Positions 10,399 through 20,603 of a DNA stretch of 64,000 nt are shown piece after piece. Position numbers and translations under genes: made by a program. Every line of letters starts with the position of its first letter. Position 1 is the first letter of the stretch. The DNA is from an uncultured Lachnospiraceae bacterium (GTDB lineage Bacteria > Bacillota > Clostridia > Lachnospirales > Lachnospiraceae). The stretch covers positions 1-64,000 of the forward strand of contig CATOJY010000001.1 in assembly GCA_951800685.1 (NCBI GenBank), given 5' to 3'. The notes beneath the pieces were generated by a model. That model was not told where the DNA came from. It saw only the letters and a program-made list of their open reading frames with translations, and searched no databases.

Positions 10399-11277
10399 AT
10401 GAAGAGAAGAAAGAGCTCAGGCGGCGGTGGCGCCAACTGGATGGATACATACGGAGATATGGTTACCTTGCTTCTGACTTTTTTCGTTATGCTTTATGCA
10501 ATGTCCAGCCTGGATCAGCAGAAATGGGAAATATTTGTAAAAAGTATTTATCCAAGCTCCTCTGACAAACAGGAAATAGCGATTAACCAGCCGATAGATG
10601 AAGGAACCTATGACGTGAACGGGAACATAGAAATGGAAGAGCTGGTAGATGACGAGATGGAAACCTTGTATCTGGTTTTGGCAGAGCAGTTTAATTCCAT
10701 GGGAATTGAAGGTGTCACGTTGTCCAGAGGTGAGGACTATACTTTCATTGCGTTTGAAGACAAGACTTTTTTTGAAGGAGACAGTTCAGAGCTTACAGAA
10801 CAGGGCGGACAGACTCTGGATGTGTTCTGTCAGGCGATTGCGCCTCTGAAAGATAAGATATCTCAGATTAATATTATGGGACACACCTCCCAAGGAGATC
10901 CGGAGAGACCGAATACGCCTCGTACAGACCGTATGCTGTCGTCTATGAGGGCGGCAGAGGTTACGATTTATATTCAGGAAAGTAATGTTATTCAGCCGGA
11001 AAAGATGATAAGTACCGGATTCGGGCAGTTCCGTCCAGTTGATACCTTTGAGACATTTGAAGGGCGGGCGAAAAATCGAAGGGTTGAGATACTGATGATT
11101 GACGAGGGGGCCGACATCAAATCTCTAAATCAATATTATGAAGAATATACCAGCGGGGTTAATGCGGACAGGACTGTTTCAACGGATGGATTCAAATCTA
11201 CAGAGTCCGGGCCGGAGGACGGGATGATGCCTCAAGACGTTGAGGGAAGTGGGGCGCAGGAGCCGGCAGCACAGTAA
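10399..11277 (+). CDS. motB: Flagellar motor stator MotB
   Basis: WMDTYGDMVTLLLTFFVMLYAMS plug/TM with Asp, OmpA-like C-terminus (GHTSQGD...NRRVEI). Confidence 0.96.
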   Translation: MKRRKSSGGGGANWMDTYGDMVTLLLTFFVMLYAMSSLDQQKWEIFVKSIYPSSSDKQEIAINQPIDEGTYDVNGNIEMEELVDDEMETLYLVLAEQFNSMGIEGVTLSRGEDYTFIAFEDKTFFEGDSSELTEQGGQTLDVFCQAIAPLKDKISQINIMGHTSQGDPERPNTPRTDRMLSSMRAAEVTIYIQESNVIQPEKMISTGFGQFRPVDTFETFEGRAKNRRVEILMIDEGADIKSLNQYYEEYTSGVNADRTVSTDGFKSTESGPEDGMMPQDVEGSGAQEPAAQ

Positions 11278-11340
11278 GCTGCCAGAACAGGGCGGCAGGA
11301 ACATGGCTCTGCTGCATGGAAAGAAAAAGGAGGCTGTACA

Positions 11341-12402
11341 ATGGCAGATACGGTATCACAGGATCAGATTAATGAGCTGTTGCGCACCATGCAGGTTCAG
11401 AAGGCAGCAAAACAGGAATCCGGAAATAGCGGACAGAGAGAAAAGACAAAATACAGTAAATATGATTTTTACAGTCCCAGGAAATTTACAAAGGACAAGA
11501 TGAAAATCCTCACCAGTGCGTTTGAGAATTATGCCAGGGTTATTACATCTCAGCTTAATGGCATTTTTCGTGTGAGCACGGAAATTACGGTTAAGGATGT
11601 TCAGGAGGGGCGCTATTATGAGTTTGTAGGTAAACTCAGTGAAAATGACAGCATTACGCTGGCAGATGCCTATACACAAGAAAAAAACAAGGCAAAGGTT
11701 CCTTTGATGATGTATGTCACACCGGGATTGGTTATCACGCTGGTTACCCATATGCTGGGCGGCGGGGATGAAGCAGTACATGTGGAAGAGGATTACCGCT
11801 ATTCTGATGTAGAGCTTGCATTATATGGGCGGATTGTAGACTATATGATACAGGCACTGAAAGATGGATTTGCAAATTATGTAAATATTGAGTTTCAGGT
11901 TCAAAGGATAGCGCAGAATCCGAGTCTTCTGCAGGATATCGGTTTAGACGAAGCAGTAGCTCTTATCACTTTAAATGCGGATATGGCAGGATTGGGGACA
12001 GAAACGATCCAGATATGTCTTCCGGGAACACTGTTGGAAATGATCTTCCGTCTGATGGATAGCCACAGGAATATAGGACGCGGTTTTGCATTTGAGGATA
12101 ACCAGGAAACAATTATGGAGCATTTGCGCATGTCGCAGCTGCAGATCACCGGGCAGTTAGCTACGGTAGAGCTGGATTTGAAGGACATTTATCATTTGCG
12201 TCCGGGCGATGTGATTGATTTGAATAAACCGCGGAACGGTGATGTGAAGCTGTTCATTGGGAAACGGCCCTGGTTTACGGGAAAGATGGGCACATATAAG
12301 AAAAATGTAGCTGTCCGGATTAGTGACAGGATAAATAAGGATGACCGGGAAATGACAGAGGAAAATGGTCAGATGGATATAGAGAAACCGAAGGTCCTGT
12401 AG
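11341..12402 (+). CDS. fliM: Flagellar motor switch protein FliM
   Basis: 353 aa; N-terminal LSQDQIN-like motif (VSQDQINELL), central FliM domain, C-terminal SpoA-like domain. Confidence 0.95.
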   Translation: MADTVSQDQINELLRTMQVQKAAKQESGNSGQREKTKYSKYDFYSPRKFTKDKMKILTSAFENYARVITSQLNGIFRVSTEITVKDVQEGRYYEFVGKLSENDSITLADAYTQEKNKAKVPLMMYVTPGLVITLVTHMLGGGDEAVHVEEDYRYSDVELALYGRIVDYMIQALKDGFANYVNIEFQVQRIAQNPSLLQDIGLDEAVALITLNADMAGLGTETIQICLPGTLLEMIFRLMDSHRNIGRGFAFEDNQETIMEHLRMSQLQITGQLATVELDLKDIYHLRPGDVIDLNKPRNGDVKLFIGKRPWFTGKMGTYKKNVAVRISDRINKDDREMTEENGQMDIEKPKVL

Positions 12403-12423
12403 AAAGTGGAGGAGTAGAGTGCT

Positions 12424-12789
12424 ATGGCGAAGATCATGCTTGTTGATGATGCGGCTTTTATGCGGACACATATAAGGAATATATTGAAGTATAACGGTTA
12501 CAGAGATTTTGTGGAAGCCGGTGACGGCGTCGAGGCTGTAGAAAAATATCTTCAGGAGAAGCCGGATGTGGTGATTATGGATATTACGATGCCCCACAAA
12601 GACGGATTGCAGGCATTGAGGGAAATCATGGCGGCCGATGCGGGAGCAAGGATTCTCATGTGTACGGCGATGGGACAGGAAGGAATTATGGCGGAGGCCA
12701 TTCAGAACGGGGCCAGGGACTTTATTGTGAAGCCGTTTGACCCGGAACGTATGGCACAGGCTGTTAATGCAGTTTTTGAAGAGCAGTAG
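12424..12789 (+). CDS. cheY: CheY-like response regulator
   Basis: 121 aa; MLVDDAAFMR, VVIMDITMPHKDG, KPFD receiver motifs. Confidence 0.92.
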   Translation: MAKIMLVDDAAFMRTHIRNILKYNGYRDFVEAGDGVEAVEKYLQEKPDVVIMDITMPHKDGLQALREIMAADAGARILMCTAMGQEGIMAEAIQNGARDFIVKPFDPERMAQAVNAVFEEQ

Positions 12790-12810
12790 AAAAGAAAGGA
12801 GGATGCGACG

Positions 12811-13260
12811 ATGGCTTTTTTAAGTTCTTTTGATATCAGCGCTTCGGGAATGAGCGCACAGCGTCTCAGGATGGATATAGCGTCTGAGAATATAGCAAAT
12901 ATGGATACAACAAGGACGGAAGGCGGCGGTGCGTATAAGCGGAAGCTGGTTTCCTTCCAGAGTTATGAAACCAGGTCTTTCCAGGATGTACTGAAAAGTG
13001 CACGGGATGGGAGAGGAATCGCCAGCAGAAAGGCGGGTGTCCGGGTATCTGCTATCACGGAAGATGACCGGGAAATGCAGAAAGTATATAATCCAGAACA
13101 TCCTGATGCGGATGAGGATGGATATGTAACCCTTTCGAATGTAGATGTGCTGAAAGAGACAGTTGACAGTATGGCAGCTTACCGTTCATATGAGGCAAAT
13201 GTAACGGCTTTGAACGCAATGAAGCTCATGGCTCAGAAAGCATTGGAAATCGGAAGGTAA
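12811..13260 (+). CDS. flgC: Flagellar basal-body rod protein FlgC
   Basis: FDISASGMSAQRLRMDIASENIANMDTTRTEGG; C-terminal YRSYEANVTALNAMKLMAQKALEIGR. Confidence 0.92.
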   Translation: MAFLSSFDISASGMSAQRLRMDIASENIANMDTTRTEGGGAYKRKLVSFQSYETRSFQDVLKSARDGRGIASRKAGVRVSAITEDDREMQKVYNPEHPDADEDGYVTLSNVDVLKETVDSMAAYRSYEANVTALNAMKLMAQKALEIGR

Positions 13261-13301
13261 TTTCCAGAAGAGGCAGATAAAGATAAAAGGAGATTGAGGA
13301 A

Positions 13302-14420
13302 ATGGGCGTTTGGAGTTTAAGTAAAATGGAAATGGACGCAATCGGGGAAATCATGAGCATCAGCATGGGAGCATCCGCATCGGCTGTATCTTCACTGCTG
13401 GGAAAGAATGTCAGGATTTCAACGCCGATGGTAAAGGTCCAGACAAAGGATGAGTTTGAGTTTAAGGATCTGGAGCCGGCAATCAGCGTGGACATCAGCT
13501 ATGCGGCAGGGCTGCAGGGAAGAAGCATATTGATGTTTCGTAAGAATGACCTCCGTCTGTTTGTGGCGATGCTTAACGGACAGGAGCCTGCCAATGAGGA
13601 ATTTGTGCTGGATGAGATGACGGTCAGCGCTGTTTGTGAGGTGATGAACCAGATGATGGGAGCATCTGCTACATCGCTCTCAGAGTTTCTGGGGAAAAAG
13701 ATTCGTATTTCCGAGCCAAAGCCCATGGAAGTCAAAGATGAAGAAAGCTTTAAAACGATGTACTTTGACGATCAATCTCCAATGGTAGCCGTTCGATTTA
13801 TGCTTGACATCGAAGGCAAGGTAAAAAGTACATTTTTAAATCTTATGCCGATAGATATGGCGAAGACGGTTTTGGAGCCGTTTGCTGCGGATATTACGGA
13901 AAAGGGCAGCGAAATTCCTGTACAGCCAGAGCGTATAGAAGAAGATGCTCGTGCACAGGAACAGAGTAGTCCTGCACAGGATTCACTGACTCAGCAGCTT
14001 CTTATGCAGATGCAGCAAACCCAGCAGCAAATCATGAATATGATGCAGAACAATATGACGCAGAATACACAAAAAGAGGACAAAAGAGTGGAAAGTAATA
14101 CAGTTATCCGGCCAATCTCTCCGGGAGAATTGGTTGATGAGGGAGGCCCAAGGGTCGAAGATAAAGCAAACCAGGAGATGTTGATGCAGCTTCCGCTGGA
14201 GGTTTCAGTGGAAATCGGAAGAACCAAGAGGCTGGTTCGGGATATCTTGGAATTCACACAGGGATCGCTTGTAGTGCTTGATAAGATGGCTGGAGAGCAA
14301 GTGGATTTATTTGTCAATGGACAATGCATTGCAAAAGGTGATATTGTAGTAGTGGAGGATAATTTCGGAATCCGAATTACGGAGATTGTATCCCGAAATC
14401 TTAGTTCGGAGGCTCTGTAA
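13302..14420 (+). CDS. fliY: Flagellar motor switch phosphatase FliY (CheC-like + FliN domains)
   Basis: MEMDAIGEIMSISMGASASAVSSLLGK CheC-type repeat; C-terminal FliN LPLEVSVEIGRTKRLVRDILEFTQGSLVVLD. Confidence 0.93.
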   Translation: MGVWSLSKMEMDAIGEIMSISMGASASAVSSLLGKNVRISTPMVKVQTKDEFEFKDLEPAISVDISYAAGLQGRSILMFRKNDLRLFVAMLNGQEPANEEFVLDEMTVSAVCEVMNQMMGASATSLSEFLGKKIRISEPKPMEVKDEESFKTMYFDDQSPMVAVRFMLDIEGKVKSTFLNLMPIDMAKTVLEPFAADITEKGSEIPVQPERIEEDARAQEQSSPAQDSLTQQLLMQMQQTQQQIMNMMQNNMTQNTQKEDKRVESNTVIRPISPGELVDEGGPRVEDKANQEMLMQLPLEVSVEIGRTKRLVRDILEFTQGSLVVLDKMAGEQVDLFVNGQCIAKGDIVVVEDNFGIRITEIVSRNLSSEAL

Positions 14421-14770
14421 TGGGCGGTCTGAATCTGATAAGTGCATTAGGGTGTGTAATCCTGGTATTGCTGTTAGCTTACTGGTGCAGCCGGTTTCTG
14501 GGAAAGAACTGGAGCAGGGTTTCCGGCACAAGAGAACTGAAGGTCATTGACCAGCTTCAGATAGGTCAGGACAAAAGGATTTTGCTGGTGAAGCTTAGAG
14601 AGCACACATACCTGATAGGAGTGAGCCAGGCAGGGATTACACTGTTGACAGAGGCGGAAGGAGATTTTGCAGATCCGGAGCTTTCGACGGAAAAGCCGAT
14701 GGATTTTAAAGAGATTATCCGAAATTATGCTTCGGTTCACCGCCGAAAAGAGGAGGATAAAGATGAATGA
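14420..14770 (+). CDS. fliO: FliO/FliZ-like flagellar export component
   Basis: 116 aa; single N-terminal TM, LKVIDQLQIGQDKRILLVKLREHTYLIGV; position between fliY and fliP. Confidence 0.75.
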   Translation: MGGLNLISALGCVILVLLLAYWCSRFLGKNWSRVSGTRELKVIDQLQIGQDKRILLVKLREHTYLIGVSQAGITLLTEAEGDFADPELSTEKPMDFKEIIRNYASVHRRKEEDKDE

Positions 14771-15425
14771 ACTGTTAGGAGGATTAAACGGAGGAAGCGT
14801 ACCTACACTGGAATTGATTTACATGCTGACGCTTTTGGCACTCCTGCCGTCCCTTGTCATCATGATGACTTCTTTTACAAGGACCATCATTATCCTGTCT
14901 TTTACCAGGAATGCGCTGGGTGTCCAGCAGACGCCGCCGAATATGGTGTTGGTAGGGATTGCTCTGTTTCTGACTCTTTATACGATGAGTCCGGTAATCA
15001 GCAGTGTAAATGAAGATGTGTTCCAGCCTTATTTAGCGGGAGAAATGACCCAGGAAGATGCATTAAAGGAGATGCAGGCGCCTATTAAACGTTTTATGTT
15101 AAGGAACACAGAGATTAGTACACTGAATAAGTTTGTAGAAATGTCCGGGACAGAAATAAAGGAGAATACAGAAGAGTATCCTATTACGGTGGTGACTCCG
15201 GCATTTATGACCAGTGAGCTAAAACGGGGATTTATGGCAGGCTTCTTAATTTATCTGCCATTCCTGCTCATTGATATCGTAGTGGCTACTACGCTGATGT
15301 CTATGGGTATGGTGATGCTGCCGCCGACGATGATTTCTCTGCCTTTTAAATTGCTTTTGTTTGTGACAGTAGACGGATGGCAGCTCTTGTTTGAGAATAT
15401 TATAGCCGGGGTTAATATCCCATAG
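14763..15425 (+). CDS. fliP: Flagellar export protein FliP
   Basis: MMTSFTRTIIILSFTRNALGVQQTPPNMVLVGIALFLT; true start at 14763 within the 14667 ORF. Confidence 0.96.
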   Translation: MNELLGGLNGGSVPTLELIYMLTLLALLPSLVIMMTSFTRTIIILSFTRNALGVQQTPPNMVLVGIALFLTLYTMSPVISSVNEDVFQPYLAGEMTQEDALKEMQAPIKRFMLRNTEISTLNKFVEMSGTEIKENTEEYPITVVTPAFMTSELKRGFMAGFLIYLPFLLIDIVVATTLMSMGMVMLPPTMISLPFKLLLFVTVDGWQLLFENIIAGVNIP

Positions 15426-15472
15426 CTGCAATAGGATGGATCTGCGTATGACGCGGACAAAGGAGGAGACAG

Positions 15473-15736
15473 ATGACACAGGCAGAAGTATTGGATATTG
15501 TTTATGAAACCTTTCAGATGGCGTTCCAGATGGCGATGCCGTTTCTTGTGGTTAGTATGATTGTAGGTGTTATCATTGCTATTTTCCAGGCTGCGACCCA
15601 GATTAATGAGCAGACTATGACATTTGTGCCAAAGCTGCTTGCAGTTTTGGCAATTTTAGGTTTCCTGGGAAGCACTATGCTGGGAAGAATGCAGGAGTTT
15701 GTCCAGAAGATATTCAGCATGATTGCCGGAGGTTAA
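15473..15736 (+). CDS. fliQ: Flagellar export protein FliQ
   Basis: 87 aa, two TM; follows fliP. Confidence 0.95.
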   Translation: MTQAEVLDIVYETFQMAFQMAMPFLVVSMIVGVIIAIFQAATQINEQTMTFVPKLLAVLAILGFLGSTMLGRMQEFVQKIFSMIAGG

Positions 15737-15742
15737 GGAATT

Positions 15743-16495
15743 ATGTTTATCCTGTTTTCCTTTATTGTCATGCGAATGAGCGGGGCAGTTTTCTTTAATC
15801 CTATTTTGGGGCGCAGCAATATTCCGGGCGCTGTTAAGACAGCGTTCGTGTTTATGTTATCCCTGATGATGTATATGGGAATAGGGGGGAAACTGCAGCA
15901 TGAGCCGCAGAGTCTTTTAGAGTTTGGGTTCCTGCTTATTACAGAGCTGGCATTTGGGTTTGTGATTGGATTTTGCATGGAACTAACGGTGCTGGTCATC
16001 AGGTTTGCTTCGTCCGTGATGGATTTTGGGATGGGGCTTTCTATGGCACAGACGTATGATCCGCAGTACAATATGCAGGTTACGGTAACTTCCGGTCTGT
16101 ATTATGCTTTTTTCGTACTGCTTTTTTTTGCGGTAGACGGACATGTGAAATTGATTGAGATATTTTACCGCTCGTCGGAGGTCATTCCCTTCGGCATGGT
16201 AAAGATAAATAGCGAGCTGTCAGCTGCTATGCTGGGGATTTTCAGCCAGGCAATTGTGCTCGGACTGCGGTTTGCGTTTCCGCTGCTGGCTATGGAGCTG
16301 GTGACAGAATTTGCAGTAGGTATTCTGATGAAGATTATCCCGCAGATTAATGTATTTGTTGTAAACTTCCAGCTTAAGATTATCGTAGGAATGATGATTT
16401 TGCTGTTGTTGTTTACTCCCATGGCGGATAGGTTCTATACGCTTCTGGATCAGATGTTTGCATGGCTGCAGGAGCTGGTTACGATCATGGGATAG
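15743..16495 (+). CDS. fliR: Flagellar export protein FliR
   Basis: 250 aa multi-TM; follows fliQ. Confidence 0.93.
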   Translation: MFILFSFIVMRMSGAVFFNPILGRSNIPGAVKTAFVFMLSLMMYMGIGGKLQHEPQSLLEFGFLLITELAFGFVIGFCMELTVLVIRFASSVMDFGMGLSMAQTYDPQYNMQVTVTSGLYYAFFVLLFFAVDGHVKLIEIFYRSSEVIPFGMVKINSELSAAMLGIFSQAIVLGLRFAFPLLAMELVTEFAVGILMKIIPQINVFVVNFQLKIIVGMMILLLLFTPMADRFYTLLDQMFAWLQELVTIMG

Positions 16496-16541
16496 CTTTG
16501 GTAACTTACGGAGCCTTTTTGTATGAAAGGGGGGATGAAGC

Positions 16542-17615
16542 ATGGCCGAGGCGAATGGGCAGGAAAAAACCGAACAAGCGACCCCGAAACGACGGAAAGA
16601 CGCCAGGAAAGAAGGTAACGTTTTTCAGAGTAAAGATGTCGCGACAGTAGTTACCCTGTTTGGTATGTTTACGATGCTTCAATGGATGATACCTGCCATA
16701 CATGAAAATGTGCGCCAGTTTCTGATGCAGATTTTGTCGGAAATCGGGAGAGATCCTGTTACAGTGGCAACACCACAGCTTTTTGCCACTTTCATAAGTG
16801 CATTTTTCAGGAGCTCACTGATACTGCTTTTGTCGGCTATGGCTTTAGGAATCCTGGCATATGGCATACAGACAAAGTTCCTCATATCTTTCCAGAGGAT
16901 GAAACCAAAGCTCAGTAAGCTTAGCCCGCTGAAAGGGATTAAGCGGATGTTTTCTATGAAAAACCTGGTGGAGCTGGTTAAAAATATTGCGAAAGCAATT
17001 CTGTTGATTGTGCTTTTGTACAGTACGCTGCAGGGAGATTTGGCATCTGTTGTTAAGATGATTGATATGCAGAGTGATGCGTCAGCCTCCTATATGTTTG
17101 ATATGATTTTTCAGCTGGTGCGTAATGTAAGCCTGGCTTTTGCCGTTATTGGATTCTTTGATTTTATGTATCAGAGATGGTCTTATGAAAAAGACTTAAA
17201 AATGACGAAGCAGGAAGTAAAGGAAGAGTTTAAACAGATGGAAGGTAATCCTGAGATTAAAGGGCGTATTAAAAGTATACAGAGACAGATGGCCATGAGC
17301 CGGATGATGCAGAAAGTTCCGGAATCGGATGTAATTATCCGAAACCCTACGCATTTTGCAATTGCCTTGAAATATGACCCTGAGAAGAACGGCGCTCCGG
17401 TGGTGCTGGCAAAGGGCCAGGATGCACTGGCGCTCCGGATTGTAAAAGTAGGGGAAGAAAATGGCGTTTTTATAACAGAGAACAGGCCCCTTGCAAGGGC
17501 GCTGTATGATACATGTGAGATAGGCCGGGAAATTCCCGTAGAGTTTTATGGCGCTATCGCCGAAATCCTGGTGTATATTTACAAAGCTTCTCACAGAGAG
17601 GAAATGTTTAAATAG
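16542..17615 (+). CDS. flhB: Flagellar export protein FlhB
   Basis: EKTEQATPKRRKDARKEGNVFQSKD; NPTH autocleavage motif at about 17343-17354 followed by FAIALKYDPEKNGAPVV. Confidence 0.97.
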   Translation: MAEANGQEKTEQATPKRRKDARKEGNVFQSKDVATVVTLFGMFTMLQWMIPAIHENVRQFLMQILSEIGRDPVTVATPQLFATFISAFFRSSLILLLSAMALGILAYGIQTKFLISFQRMKPKLSKLSPLKGIKRMFSMKNLVELVKNIAKAILLIVLLYSTLQGDLASVVKMIDMQSDASASYMFDMIFQLVRNVSLAFAVIGFFDFMYQRWSYEKDLKMTKQEVKEEFKQMEGNPEIKGRIKSIQRQMAMSRMMQKVPESDVIIRNPTHFAIALKYDPEKNGAPVVLAKGQDALALRIVKVGEENGVFITENRPLARALYDTCEIGREIPVEFYGAIAEILVYIYKASHREEMFK

Positions 17616-17639
17616 TACACCTGAACAAAAACAGGACGG

Positions 17640-19772
17640 ATGGAGTTTCAGATGAAAAAGATAATGAGTTATTCAGTAGTACTCTTTGTACTGACTGTTA
17701 TCCTGCTATTGATTATACCGTTGCCGGCCGGGCTGGTGGATGTTGCAATTGTGATTAACATGGCATTGTCTATGATGATTCTGGTTATCACGATGAGTAT
17801 CCATGAGCCGTTGGAATTTTCTATTTTTCCATCGCTGCTGCTGATTACGACGTTGTTCCGACTGGGAATCAATGTGTCTACGACCAGGAATATCTTATCA
17901 AATATGGGTTCCTCAGGACAGATTATCAAGGCATTCGGTGATTTCGTGCTGGGCGGCAACGTAGTCGTAGGTTTCATAATCTTCATAATTATCCTGTTGA
18001 TGCAGTTCCTGGTTATCACCAAGGGTGCGGAACGTGTGGCTGAGGTTGCAGCCCGCTTCAACTTGGATGCTATGCCAGGTAAGCAGATGGCGATTGACGC
18101 GGATTTAAGTTCAGGTCTGATTGATGAACAGCAGGCGAAGCATCGACGGGAAAAAGTACAGCGGGAAGCGGACTTCTACGGGGCAATGGACGGTGCTACA
18201 AAGATTGTAAAAGGCGATGCCATCATGTCTCTGATCACTACCGGAATTAACCTGGTAGGCGGTACAATTATCGGAATGGTAATGGGCGGCGGAGAGTTTA
18301 CGACTGTATTGAATACATATTCCATTGCTACAGTAGGTGATGGGCTGGTATCTCAGATACCGGCGCTGCTGATTTCCACGGCTACCGGTATGATTGTAAC
18401 CAGGGCAGTTTCTGAGGGCAGCTTGAATGAGGATGTTTCCAGGCAGTTCCTGGCACAGCCATATTCTATTATGATCAGCGGAATCGCAGTAGCAGTCATG
18501 GGCGTCATCCCAGGGATGCCGACGCTGACAATGCTGCTGATTGCCGGAATCCTGGTAGGAGGCGGCTATTACCTCTCAAGACAGATAAAGGCAGGCCCTG
18601 CTATGGCGCTGCCCGGCGGTGCTTTTGGTGACGGCGGGGAGGCTTCGCATGAGGAAGAGCAGCAGTCCCAGGAGGCTCCTCCTGTTACCGAGGAAGAATA
18701 TTATAAAGATGTTAATAACGTCTATACTCTGCTTACGGTGGAACCGGTGGAAATGGAGTTTGGCTACAGTTTGATTCCGCTGGTGGATGAATCGGTAGGC
18801 GGGCGGGTGATTAACCGGATTATTATTTTCCGAAGGCAGTATGCCCAGGATATGGGTTTTGTCATCCCGTCAATTCGCCTGCGTGACAGTTCCGGGCTGA
18901 ATACAAACCAGTACAGCATTAAGATTCGTGGTGAAGAGGTCGCAAGAGGAGAAATCCTGACAGATTATTATCTGGCTTTGGAGCCGGAAAATCCGGAAAG
19001 AGAAGTAGACGGAATCGAGACGATAGAGCCGGCTTACGGCATCCCAAGCCGATGGATCCGGCCGGAGGACAGGGAGAGGGCGGAAATATACGGTTATACG
19101 GTTATTGACCCGCTGTCTGTTATGATTACTCACCTGTCCGAGGTTATCAAACAGCATGCTTATGAGTTGATCACCAGACAGGAAGTCGTACGGTTGGTGG
19201 AAAATGCTAAGAAGGTATCGCCGGAGCTGATAGAAGAAGCATTCCCGAATGTGATTTCCTACAGTTTGTTTCAGAAGATACTTACAAGCCTTTTGAAAGA
19301 GGGCATTCCTATCAAGGATTTGGAAATCATTGTGGAGACGATATTGGAAACGGCATCCGAGAAAGGGCTGCGTGATGTAGATACATTGATTGAAGATATC
19401 AGGACAGCGCTTAAGCGGACGATTACCCGGCTGTACTGCGAAGACGGCAGCATGAAGGTAGTTACGATGGATTCTGAATTAGAACGCACTATGGTAGGTT
19501 CTCTTACCAAAGGAGAGGGCGGTTATTATCTGGCGCTCAGTCCGGATATCCTTCAGAGCCTTATTTCACAGATGGCCGTACAGATGCGGAAGTTTGCAGG
19601 ATTGTCCCAGACTCCGGTGGTATTGACTTCACAGGTTATGAGGGTACACTTTTACCGCCTGATAGAACAGTTTTATCCCAATGTCCGCGTCCTGTCTTTT
19701 AACGAAATAGCGAATAATATCCAAATCCAGTCAATAGGAAGTTTGGTTCTTGACAATACAAGCAGGCGTTAG
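17640..19772 (+). CDS. flhA: Flagellar export protein FlhA
   Basis: 710 aa; FPSLLLITTLFRLGINVSTTRNIL, RVAEVAARFNLDAMPGKQMAIDADLSSG. Confidence 0.98.
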   Translation: MEFQMKKIMSYSVVLFVLTVILLLIIPLPAGLVDVAIVINMALSMMILVITMSIHEPLEFSIFPSLLLITTLFRLGINVSTTRNILSNMGSSGQIIKAFGDFVLGGNVVVGFIIFIIILLMQFLVITKGAERVAEVAARFNLDAMPGKQMAIDADLSSGLIDEQQAKHRREKVQREADFYGAMDGATKIVKGDAIMSLITTGINLVGGTIIGMVMGGGEFTTVLNTYSIATVGDGLVSQIPALLISTATGMIVTRAVSEGSLNEDVSRQFLAQPYSIMISGIAVAVMGVIPGMPTLTMLLIAGILVGGGYYLSRQIKAGPAMALPGGAFGDGGEASHEEEQQSQEAPPVTEEEYYKDVNNVYTLLTVEPVEMEFGYSLIPLVDESVGGRVINRIIIFRRQYAQDMGFVIPSIRLRDSSGLNTNQYSIKIRGEEVARGEILTDYYLALEPENPEREVDGIETIEPAYGIPSRWIRPEDRERAEIYGYTVIDPLSVMITHLSEVIKQHAYELITRQEVVRLVENAKKVSPELIEEAFPNVISYSLFQKILTSLLKEGIPIKDLEIIVETILETASEKGLRDVDTLIEDIRTALKRTITRLYCEDGSMKVVTMDSELERTMVGSLTKGEGGYYLALSPDILQSLISQMAVQMRKFAGLSQTPVVLTSQVMRVHFYRLIEQFYPNVRVLSFNEIANNIQIQSIGSLVLDNTSRR

Positions 19773-19784
19773 AACAGACGATAA

Positions 19785-20564
19785 GTGGGTGAAGATATGG
19801 GAGAATGGGATTACTTAAAGGAAAAGACCAATGATGAGCTGCTGCATATGTATCTGGAAGAAAAGAAGATAGAGGTTAAGCAGGAACTCACGATGCGCTA
19901 TCTGTATATAGTAAAAAGTATAGCAGTCCAGATGAGGAATACGTATGCCGGCTCCCTGCAGATGGAAGATATCATCAATGAGGGCGTAATTGCCATCATG
20001 AAAGGGCTGGAACGTTATGACCCTGCGATGAATATTAAATTTGAAACCTTTATCTCAAGGCGCATCCGGGGAATGATCATTGATTTGATGCGCCAAAATG
20101 ACTGGATGCCCAGGGATTTCAGGAAGAACAGCCGGGCGATAGAGGAAGCGAGAGTTTCCCTTATGAGTACGCTGGGACGTGAGCCTACGGAAGAAGAGCT
20201 TGCACAGGCGGTTCAGACAGACGTAAAGAAATTCCGTAAGATACAGAGCATGAGCAGTATCATGAATGTGCTTTCCCTGGATATGATTCAGGATGATGAC
20301 ACGAACCAGTCTATACAGCTGGCGGACAAAGCGCCCGGCTCTCAGCCAGAGGCAGTATTTATCAAAGGGGAGACACGCCAGATGCTGGTGGAGGCGATTA
20401 ACAGCTTGAAGGAGAAAGAGAAGCTGGTAGTTTCCCTGTACTATGTGGAAGAACTGAACATGGGGCAGATTGCTCAGGTAATGGCGGTGAGTGAGCCGAG
20501 GGTCTCGCAGCTTCACAGCGCTGCCATACGCAAGTTAAAACAATATATGAGTAAATATATGTGA
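19785..20564 (+). CDS. fliA: RNA polymerase sigma factor FliA/SigD (WhiG family)
   Basis: sigma70-type regions; YDPAMNIKFETFISRRIRGMIIDLMRQNDWMPRDFR. Confidence 0.93.
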   Translation: MGEDMGEWDYLKEKTNDELLHMYLEEKKIEVKQELTMRYLYIVKSIAVQMRNTYAGSLQMEDIINEGVIAIMKGLERYDPAMNIKFETFISRRIRGMIIDLMRQNDWMPRDFRKNSRAIEEARVSLMSTLGREPTEEELAQAVQTDVKKFRKIQSMSSIMNVLSLDMIQDDDTNQSIQLADKAPGSQPEAVFIKGETRQMLVEAINSLKEKEKLVVSLYYVEELNMGQIAQVMAVSEPRVSQLHSAAIRKLKQYMSKYM

Positions 20565-20603
20565 TAGCCAGCCGCAGGAAGTGCGGGTGGAAAGGAGGAA
20601 AAT

